The notes under the pieces: model-generated | Seen by the model: only the letters and a program-made list of their open reading frames with translations | The model's database searches: none | What the model was told of the DNA's origin: nothing | Position numbers and translations under genes: made by a program | In this document: piece after piece, positions 55,340 through 64,000 of the stretch | Numbering within the stretch: position 1 is the first letter of the stretch | Layout of the letters: each line of letters starts with the position of its first letter | DNA from: Gnetum montanum | Taxonomy: Eukaryota > Streptophyta > Gnetopsida > Gnetales > Gnetaceae | DNA: 64,000 bases | Assembly: GCA_015680685.1 (NCBI GenBank) | Contig: MNCI01000651.1 | Coordinates: forward strand, 1,417,832-1,481,831 | Reading direction: 5' to 3'

Positions 55340-57017
55340 TGTGCTTGGCTTTTCAGCTTGTATAGAACCCTTGTTGTTGTTCCGCTTTAATTCAACTACT
55401 TCATTTAAAAGTTTTTGAAGTGAAGTTAATATTTGGGTCATCTGATTTTGAGTTTGAGTTGGGGTTCAACAAGATTAGATACCCTGTTTGGGCTTATGAT
55501 TGATTAGATTAAGGCCTTTGATTAGTCATCATTCAAACCAGTGTTAGATGGTAAGAATGAAGAAGATGTGGGACCTTGAAAATTATTGTTTGAAGGCTAA
55601 GTCAATTGAAAGGGGGAAGAAGTTTGGAACATAGTGTTGGTCATTGAGAAAGTTGGTAGGGGTAGAGGGTAAGATTGCATAGGATTACTAATGCTCATCA
55701 TCCCAATTTAGGTTTGGATGCTATTCATAAGGGTAATTTGTTCCAACTCCATGACTTTAGCCATTGCTCCCTATATTTTTATTATGTTGGAATCAGATTT
55801 GATGACATAGGTAAAGAATGGATCAATGGTAGACAAGTAAAAGTTGAGGATACCATCAGGTTGTAGACACATCTCATTTGGCACATAGGCAAGTTAATTG
55901 AGAAATCTTAAGTTGTAGTCATGGACTTTTTCTCCAGGTAATTTCCTTAAGCTTGTAAAACTACTTGATGCTAGGGCTGGGCTAGTGAACTTGTCAAATT
56001 GGAGCAAGAACCTATTTTTGAATTCTTGCCATGAATCAATAGAGGCATTAAGAAGCATCAAAAACCATTGGGTGGCTTTGCTCCTGAAAGTCATCACAAA
56101 GACCCTACGTGCTATGTCATTTTGAACAATGTTGTGGATGCCCAGTAAGGTTTTAAAATATTGTATAAGTTGGTAGGCATCACTAGTAGGGGTTGTGGGA
56201 TCGAAGAACAAATTTATGTTTTGGAGGGATTTTAGGATGTCATAGTAGATAGTAAGGTTAAAGGGATTACTCACCAAGTAAGCTTGGGGTTGATTGGTTG
56301 TCATCCTAGTCCAAGTTCTCCTAGGACTAGAACTCGGGAAACATAAAGCTTATTGTTTCCTTAATGCAAAGAGACAGGTGATTAGTCGATTAGGAGCATA
56401 GGAGAGTTCGCTCATAAAACAAAATTCTAAAAAATTGCATAAAAAGAAAAGAAATACTGCAATAATATTTTTTTAAAACAAAACACTAAAATATGTTATT
56501 AAAAAAGTTTTTAAAAAGAAAAATAAATACATAAAATTGCAATATATATAAAATCTAAAAATAAAACAGTAAATATGGAAATTTCAAAAAAGTAAATTTA
56601 AAGTAGGATGATATTAAGAAAATCACCTTACCAAAGCTAGAATGAGAGTAAGGACAACCAAAATACAAACTTGTAAATAGGACTAAAAAAAAAAGAAAGA
56701 CATATTGGTAAAATTGAAAATAGGACTAGAAAAAAAAAAGACATATCAGTAAAATTGAAAAATTAATGACTATTAATCAGGACTAGAAACAAGTAATGAG
56801 GGTTCTGGTAACAGAAATAGAAATTTTAGAAACCTAGAAACAAAAATTTTCTGCTAATGGAAATAGAAAAATAAAGGGTTTTGGGAATAGGAATGTAAGT
56901 AGAAAAAATAGAGAGCAAAAATAGAAAATAGAAAAATGAAAATGAGCTTTGCAACAACAAAATAAAAATAGAAAGTACAAAAACAAGAAATGGACCCTCC
57001 TTCTAGCACCAAAAAGG
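55340..57017 (-). pseudogene. E6: Ty3/Gypsy gag with leader
   Basis: Minus strand. ORF 55894-56304 (136 aa) carries a Retrotrans_gag core: DAYQLIQYFKTLLGIHNIVQ, RSKATQWFLMLLNASIDSWQ and EFKNRFLLQF. A degenerate C-terminal part continues left to about 55340. A ~710-bp A-rich leader (56305-57000) separates it from the primer site. Pol is absent. Confidence 0.75.
56996..57012 (-). other. E6 primer-binding site, same type as element A
   Basis: The plus strand CCCTCCTTCTAGCACCA lies five bases from the LTR start TGTTATGC. It differs from the element A site at two positions. Confidence 0.65.
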
Positions 57018-58150
57018 TGTTATGCATAACTTTTGGACACACAACATTAGGAAAGAAAAACTCATTTTAGGAAACTATTTTTTAGGGAACCTCCCATATG
57101 GAAACCGGACTATTTCCTAAGGAACCTCCCATGTAAATATGGAAACCTGGAATAGTTTCAGTTGGAGAGGGCTATGTGGCCTTTTGAAAATAGTAAACTA
57201 AAAAATGAAAATTTAATTGTAATGCATTGGAATTTAAAATAAGTGATTGTTTAAAATAATAAGAAACTACAAAATCTAAGTTTTTACTCAGTTTTTACTC
57301 AGAAGAGGGAGAGAGAAGAAGTTGGATCCTGCGTCATCGAGAAAGACTACCTACTGCCATTGCTATGTTGTTGTGTGTTTGGGGAAAGAGAGGAGATTGC
57401 CTGCTACTGGCCCCACCCACGCTTCATTGTCACCAGCAAGAGAGGAGGAAATTTGTCTTTGCTGCTCATTGCCACCATTACTTGGATTGAGAGAGGAAGG
57501 GAGAGAAAGCTTTACGAATGGGAGAAGATGGGAAGACTGCGCTGTCAGAGGTCTAGCCGTGTGCCACCTCACGTTTGCCAAAGAAAGACTAAAACAGAAT
57601 TAGAGAACCCTGTCACATATGTATTGCCCACTTGTTGCTGTTAGTGCACTTATGTATTGCCCACTTGTTGCTCAGTTGCCAGATCCCGCTATCACGTGCT
57701 GCAAACACGTTGTTATTTCTAGTCCTGTGTCTACCGTTGTCACAGGTTTGCTGCAAAAAGACAAAAAAAGAAAAACTCATCGCCTGTTGGCTGACCCCCA
57801 AGTTCTCTCTTCCTGCCATTCACATAGTAAGCCTGAGTTGTCAAAGAGGCCCAAGTTCTCCCTTCCTGCTGCCATTCACATAGTAAGCCTGAGTTGTCAA
57901 GGAGGCTCTGTTGAGATTGTTGACTGCTACCCACGTAGTTCTGTTACTACTGATTATCATTAGTCGATTGCCAAGAATAAAGAAACAGGACTGTAGAACC
58001 CACTTGTTGTGCCCACTGTCCACGCATGTTAGTTGCGCCACTGTCACCCCAAGAAAAATAGGAGAAGAGAGAGAAAAAAAATCGTTGTTCACTGGTTTCC
58101 CTGATAGATCCTCCTCCCTGGTTAGTCATAGATCCTTCATTTTATAGTTG
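57018..58150 (-). repeat. E6 5' LTR, right boundary uncertain
   Basis: Begins on the plus strand with TGTTATGCATAAC. A TATA box in element sense, ACTATAAAATGAAGG, is at about 58134-58148, so U3 must extend further right; TGACCTCAACA ending at 58808 is one candidate end. The interior has GC-rich patches and two tandem duplications: TATGTATTGCCCACTTGTTG (57618 and 57651) and a ~53-bp unit (57797-57848, 57849-57904). ORFs here on both strands are not supported. Confidence 0.6.
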
Positions 58151-60644
58151 CCCCTCTACTGTTGCCATTGTCCGTAACTGTCAACACCTACCACGTCACA
58201 TGACCCACATCTTCCACAACCATTACTCACGTAATCATAGCCACGTTGATGCCACTCCCCAAGCCGTTACTGCCATCATAACACTTGCCAATAATGACGA
58301 ATCAACCTATTCTTTGGTAACCATTGCTCTTCGATTTGATGCAAAGGTGAGTTGAAAACGTGCATGAAATGTTTTCTGAGTCTGGGAAAGTAGAAATGTA
58401 GAAAAACATGAATGTTTTCGTCATTTGAACTTTGGATTCGGGTAGGTAACAGAATGAGCATTTTCTTTGTGTTTAAAATAATGAGGGTACTGTCTATTGA
58501 ATTTTGGAAGTTGAGTTTTGGTTTAAGATGAATAAAAAAGCATGATCATTTTCTGTGGATTTGGATTAGCAAACAAACATGACATTGTTTGTGGTAGGTT
58601 TTGGATTTGGCTATTATTTTGGAAGTCATTTGGCTACCCAATAAAGAACAATGTTTAATATACTAGGATTATGTAAAAGATACTTGAGAATGAACTGTTC
58701 TAATAAATGATGCCCTCTAAGGTACTTGTTAGAATTTTTCTTTACCATTGAAGGTGTAAAAGGTTTATCATGGCCCCATGCTTAGCATAGGTGATGTTGA
58801 CCTCAACACTAAGATACATTACATATTAGAATGTTCAAATTATTAACTTGGCTAAGATACATGCTATTATATTCATAATATAGGTTGATGTAAAAATAAA
58901 TTGAAATTAAAGATTAGAAATAGAAACAAAATTAGTGAATTGAAATTAAAACCTCCAAAATAAAATTCTAAAAATTAAAAATTCAAAAAAATTAAACAAA
59001 ATTCTTGAAATTGTATTTTTACGATTGCACTAAAAATATTTGCAATAATTTATTTATTTATTTTGCAACCAAATGGAGTTTAGACACCATCTAAAAGAAT
59101 GCATCAACAACAAAACAATGATGCGTTAAGGCAAGCTCAAAAATATGCCTCATCTAAATCACGCTACGTAGCAAATTTTGATCATTTTGGATGAAACAAA
59201 GGCATCGTTGCCCATAAATAGATGACGTTGGCCCCATTCTGATCAAGTGTAAAACTGGATGTTCGATGTTATCTTGGGATTTGAATGAATCCCTTAATTC
59301 CCGAGGCCTGAATGAATTCCTTAATTCTTTGATTATGCAATCCCGCAACGACGAGAACATTGCACAATATGGGAGCTGACTCCTGTAGACTCTCACCTAC
59401 CATTAGTAACCGATGTAGGTGGACGCCATCCAATTCCTCCATGTGTTATCCAGATAAAACCCCATCCTCCCTCTAAAAACGCAGAAATTAACCGTTTTGT
59501 TACTTTCAAAAACTTTAATTGAATCGATTAGGGTTTCTGGATGAAATTTTGTGGGTGGGTATGTGTTGGATTTTTCAATTCCTGATTTTAGATTTTTTCT
59601 TTTAATCAAATGGCTTAAGCTGCTGGTGTTAGACATCTGATATTTATGTTTTCAAAGTTGATATGACATGGGAAACTCGTAGGTTACGGATGTCCTCCAC
59701 GCACGATCGGAAATGGAAATATTTCCATTTTGATCATTTGCCACTTTTCATAACCGTACTTTGGCTATCTTGGTATCCGAGTACAAAAATTGGCTATATC
59801 TTATAATGTAAGCTTTAATGAGGGGAAATTGTTAGAATGGAAACATGAAGAAAAAAAAAACCAAATATGATGAAGACCAGCAAAGATTAGATGCACCTGA
59901 GTTTAAAATGAAAGATGGTAATTAGTCAAGACAAGAAGAGGAAGGAGGTGTTGGAACTCAAAACTTTTTTTAATAATATTTACCCTTAAGACATATAGTC
60001 AAATTAGAATTGTATAACTCGGTATTACCTATCATAGTCTTACCTTATTATTGATTAGTCAAGAAGACATAAATAAAGTCATAGAGCATAATCTTTGAAA
60101 AATATTAAAACACATCAGGAACCACCAGGAAATAATATAGAAGCTAAATGCAAGTTACAAATGAAATTAAAAGATCCACAAAATGGTATGCAATTATAGA
60201 AAGTGTAGGAGAATGGATAAATCTTGATATTAATGAACTCAAATTAATTAGACATCAAGATCAAGAGTTATATTAGAAAAATATCATTGCTTGCAATGCT
60301 CCTAGTGTATGAGCTAGATGGGCATAACAGAATAACTATATGATGCCATCTAGTTCTAGAATAATAAAAACAATATGTTATGACTTGATGTCAACTGGCT
60401 TGTAAAAATAAAGAGGAATTGAGCCGACATCAAATTATTATTATTATCATAAAAAAGTGATATATATTGAAAAGGCGTTGCATTGAGGAGGATTTAGGAG
60501 AATGTGGTGTGATTATCTTTGTAAGATATCATGTGATCGGAAGAGAATGTGCCTGCCTACCTACCTCGTGTCACAGCATATTCATCGATATCCATCGTAA
60601 CATCGCCGAAAAACACATCCAAAAATCATAAAAAGAAGCAAAAA
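58151..60644. other. No gene identified
   Basis: It probably includes the U3 of the E6 LTR up to about 58808, then AT-rich sequence with an A-rich low-complexity patch (58870-59030). A stretch with ATTAGGGTTTCTGG (59527-59540) looks like a plant 5' UTR, but no following ORF supports a gene. ORFs at 59154-59396 and 59403-59636 (minus) have no recognisable motif. Confidence 0.4.
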
Positions 60645-62370
60645 TCAGGGCGCAGGAATCTGAACATTGAGTTTGCGTTGCCAAACTGAGTGCAAGATCA
60701 TATGAAACATGTCGGAGGGCCGAGTGGGATGACTGATGAAGAAATGACTCTGCACCTGACGAACCCTATTTTGCAGCATTGCATAGCGGCGCTCCTAGAT
60801 GGATCCCTGAATCTTCTTCAGCTCGAGAATTCTCTGAACAGGAACCTGAACTGAGAACGCATTCCAATTCAAAACATCGCCGAAAGGCAAGACGTGGTGG
60901 TCGCTTATTATCACAGGAATGTATTCGCTGTAAATCACCTCCACGATACATGGACTGGCCACCTCCTAGCCACTTGGACACTAACAAAATTTGCTGCGTT
61001 TCATGTAATCTTGGTACGTCATGTTCGATTTTTTGGGTAGGTACTCGTGTACTTGAATGTCTACATCTTTTTTTTTTTCCATTTCTGTAGCAGCAACGGC
61101 CTTACGAGGCCATGGTTTCCACCTGCGAAGAATGCTAAGATGTTTCTTTTCGCCGGCGGGAGACCTCTGATCAATCCCTTGGTTTGGCCTGTCACCAAAT
61201 TCATCTCTGGCAGAGATACGTCCTTTCTGGGTTGGAATACTTCTGACGTATTAGCGTTGCACAGTACTCGGATCGAGTTTCTGTGCAGATCCTTGTTCGC
61301 TTTTGACACGTGCGACCCCTGTCATCACAGTAACACATTGTATTCGTCAACAACAACTATTAACAGTTTCAAAGATCATTAAGTTTTGTGGGAAAAGACA
61401 ATGTCCAGTTCTGCAACATTGATTGAAAGTTGATTGAAATTGGACAGCGGCCTCCTTTCTTATATCCTCTTCTATATGGTGCTTAATGGTGGGCACAGCA
61501 AAATGCAGGCATGAAGACAGAAATATGTTATTAGAAGAGATACATTATGTTATGTTACAAAAGAGATGAAACTTGGAGTGACTTTATTTTAAATGAGAAC
61601 ACAATGGCAGATTAGATAGTTTGGATTTGTGCAAAGAAGACAAAAAAAAATCAAACAATAAGTCTATAAACTAAAGTTACTACATTACTATTTTAAGAAA
61701 GTCACTAAAAATCACTAAAATGAAGATTAAAGAAGACACAAAAAATCAATAAAAGAAATTGCAAATAAATCAAAATGTAGTTTTATAGAGGAAAATGGGC
61801 AAAAAAAAAAGTAAACCACTTAAGTGGCCCAGGTAGCCCACCCCATTTTGTTAGAGCTTTGAAAACATCATGAATGTGAGGAGGAATCAACCAAATTTGT
61901 AATTGAAACTAAATTTAAACTAAATTTCTCATGAATTCAAACTAAATTTCTTGTGGTATTTTGTTATGGGGTTTTGTTGGTACATTACCTAGTCATGGCA
62001 GGAGAGCATGAAGTGGTCAGTGTTGCGGCTATAGTTCTAGAATGGGTGGTTCTAAGAGAGAGACGACATGAATGTAATCGGCCATGAAGTTATCAAGCAG
62101 TGCGTAACTGTGATCGTGTATGTAGAAATAGCTCACCATCATCACCATGTTGAATGGTAGAAAATAGATGTGAGCTTGCATTGGATCTTTGATCAAGAAA
62201 GAGTTGTTTCCTAGCTCCATCTCATGGATGAAGTGATCTTTTGTTGTATATATGTTCTTGCATGACTTGTTGTGTAGCTACAAAGGCTCTCCTTCCTCAT
62301 AAATATATATCTTAAACTACTTCTTGATCTCCTTGTAACTCCTATAAATTTTAATCCATTGTAAGAAACA
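60645..62370 (-). pseudogene. Exostosin-family (GT47) glycosyltransferase pseudogene, two exons
   Basis: Exon 1 (about 62370-61989): FKIYIYEEGEP, IYTTKDHFIHEMELGNN, KDPMQAHIYFLPFNMVMMVS, then PF, stop, N and TDHFMLSCHD. Intron 61988-61319 (GTAATG...GACAG), phase 0. Exon 2: VSKANKDLHRNSIRVLCNAN, RNILAFFAGGNHGLVRPLLL, an 11-A tract with a frameshift, VDIQVHEYLPK, the sugar-nucleotide region EVASPCIVEVIYSEYIPVII, SDHHVLPFGDVLNWNAFSV and a TGA at 60645. At least six stops (all TAG) and two frameshifts. Functional relatives are Golgi type-II membrane enzymes making wall polysaccharides. The N-terminal exon with the membrane anchor is not seen. Confidence 0.85.
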
Positions 62371-63260
62371 CACACCACCCATAGAAACTATGCTTTCCTA
62401 GAGAGGCCATTGGAAAAAGTTTTCAATGGAACAAGATAAATCACATCACCTATAAAAGCTAAACTAGGCTAGAAATGCCAATAAAAAATTTCTCAATGTG
62501 GATAATATGAAAGATGACGAGCCAAAAAAGAAGATCCTCCTATTTCTCATTTCTCTTTAACAATATTTCCTAATCATACCTCTTTCTACTCTACTCCCTT
62601 CACTATACCTATCAATGCTAATGATATTGAGAGCAAGCATTTTTATAATCTATTTTTGAATAATGATGTAAGCAATCCTCACTTCTTTTTCATGAGAATC
62701 CCACTCCCATGCCTACTACATTAGTCCCTTTAAATGAACATTAGATACAAGATATCTTTGAAGTAGTAGCAAATGACTACATCCAAAAGAAGATCTCTTA
62801 TTCCAAACCTATATCTCTAAATGATGTTCTTCAAGCTACCAGATGAATTGAAGAAACTGCTCTTCAACTTGGACACCTTGAGTTCTTATCCATCAGGAAC
62901 CAAGGATCATAAGCATTTAAACAAGAGAAGTCATCTTAGTCACAAACCATGCTAGCAATATTCCTTTATCTCCAAGCTACAATAGTCATAGTAGTTTCTC
63001 CTATCACTTCCGCTCCACAATTCCATTCTGAATCAAGTTAAACTATACCTCTTATAGCCACTCTAACAATAAGTAATGGTTAAAAACATTCTCCATAATG
63101 AAGGACTCCAAAGGACAAGTCTAAATATTTTATGTTTCCCATAAAATACTCTATTATTTTTAAATATTTACATAATAAATAGAGAATATAATGAAAGCAA
63201 ATATTAGATTAGATAAGAGCTAGATTTAGATGTATAAAGATCATTACTATGGATCCTTCC
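62371..63260. other. No gene identified
   Basis: AT-rich; plus-strand frames such as the one near 62500-62580 are short and unrecognised. It may include the unseen 5' part of the GT47 pseudogene or an old transposon gag. Confidence 0.4.
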
Positions 63261-64000
63261 TAATGAGTAGTGAGTATACCCTATGCCTAACCATACGAAT
63301 TACAAGCATTCATGCACAATCTGGTTGAATTCTATAGATCTTAAGTTTCCATGTACACTGGTTCTAGGAAGTGAAATCTAATGATGACATTTGTTGTCTT
63401 CCCAAATACACTTGTGGCGCTTAGTTGTATGGTTAAATGTAATTGAGGTAGATGATTTTTATTATTTTATATTTTATTCGCCTATGATTAATAACAAGTT
63501 GAAACTTAATTTATGAACCAATGTAACTAATATGATTGCTAATTAATAATTAACTATCCTAACATAAGCATCTGGTCCCACTTCCTATACACATCTTGAA
63601 CGCATACAACACTATTATATTACCAAGCATTAAGCACTACTAGGATTACCAAGTGTCATATGTTACGCTTGAAGCAGTTGCACTTATGTGTTCAATTTAT
63701 TTAGCTTAATTAATTAATCAATTAAAGTTTAGTTTAGCTTAATTAATTACATAATTAATGTAAATAGTAAATGTAGAAATAAATCATTAATCTATTCCAA
63801 GTGCTACAATGTATGATCAAAAGGCTCGTCTTTATTACCATTCACATTAGTGTGCTCAGGTACATCAGTGCTCGAATAAAGATCTATACACTTTCTAACT
63901 CCTACTACAGGCACTTAGAAAAATATTCTAACTCTCAAATGATAAAACTGCAAGAGCTCTGCTACAACTATGACAAGACATATGTCCAAACTGTGTGCCC
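63261..64000 (-). repeat. Athila-like LTR, cut by window end
   Basis: Starts TAATGAGTAGTGAGTATACC, aligning with TGATGAGTGGCGAGATACC of E2. The same blocks follow in order: CTAACCATACGAATTACAAGC, TATGGTTAA, ACCAAGCATTAAGC and AAAGGCTCGTCTTTATTACC (about 63820-63840), ending near the family's CACATGGAAAATATTCTA equivalent. Same orientation as E1 and E2; it could be the 3' LTR of an element beginning beyond the window. Confidence 0.75.

Noticed and set aside
59520-59640. Possible plant 5' UTR and start (ATTAGGGTTTCTGG, then ATG)
   Set aside because: The frame after the ATG closes within about 15 codons and no splice-linked exon was found.

Overview
This window reads as nuclear DNA of a seed plant with a very large, repeat-packed genome. 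There are no bacterial-style operons, no rRNA or tRNA genes, and almost every recognisable reading frame belongs to a decayed LTR retrotransposon. Long LTRs, deep nesting, slow decay and only a few gene remnants in 64 kb suggest a gymnosperm (conifer-like) genome. That is an inference, not something the sequence proves.

Layout. Positions 1-30003 are dominated by one Ty3/Gypsy group that I call Athila-like: LTRs of about 0.8-0.9 kb, TGATG...CATCA ends and a tRNA-Asp-type primer site. E1 (minus, 1-3990) is cut by the window start. A LINE reverse-transcriptase scrap (3991-4500), a broken Athila-like LTR (4501-4735) and a minus-strand Copia LTR (4972-6103) follow. E2 (minus, 6324-13369) has two 801-bp LTRs but no RT or integrase. 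E3 (plus, 13606-30003) carries 5' LTR, gag, protease and RT. It is split by element A (minus, 17185-28496), a second kind of Gypsy element with a perfect GTTGA target duplication. A keeps gag, protease, an extra RNase H placed before RT, RT, the normal RNase H, an intact-looking integrase and an accessory ORF.

Positions 30004-33676 hold a short Gypsy LTR with an initiator-Met primer site, a two-exon fragment of an unidentified cellular gene (minus, about 30693-31165), and Copia element 1 (LTR plus gag). E4 (minus, 33677 to about 49970) is another Athila-like element: 3' LTR, a degenerate ORF region in the env position, integrase, RNase H and RT. It appears to be interrupted by Copia element 2 (plus, 36192-42258), which has both LTRs and gag but no pol. 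A plus-strand Athila-like 3' LTR (50182-51081) abuts E4 head to head.

Positions 51082-64000 are less repeat-dense. They hold tandem repeats, a roughly 410-bp foldback element (52529-52940), a small multi-exon gene or pseudogene of unknown family (minus, 54425-55181) with a duplicated TGACGTCA site at its 5' end, a Gypsy gag plus LTR (minus, about 55340-58150 or beyond), a clear two-exon exostosin-type (GT47) glycosyltransferase pseudogene (minus, 60645 to about 62370), and another Athila-like LTR running off the end.

Working together: the retroelements form layers of insertions. A is younger than E3, and Copia 2 is apparently younger than E4. None looks autonomous as it stands, because each has stops, deletions or lost catalytic residues. 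The cellular gene remnants carry many TAG or TGA stops that G-to-A or C-to-T transitions at Trp, Arg or Gln codons would explain, as expected of methylated, silenced DNA.
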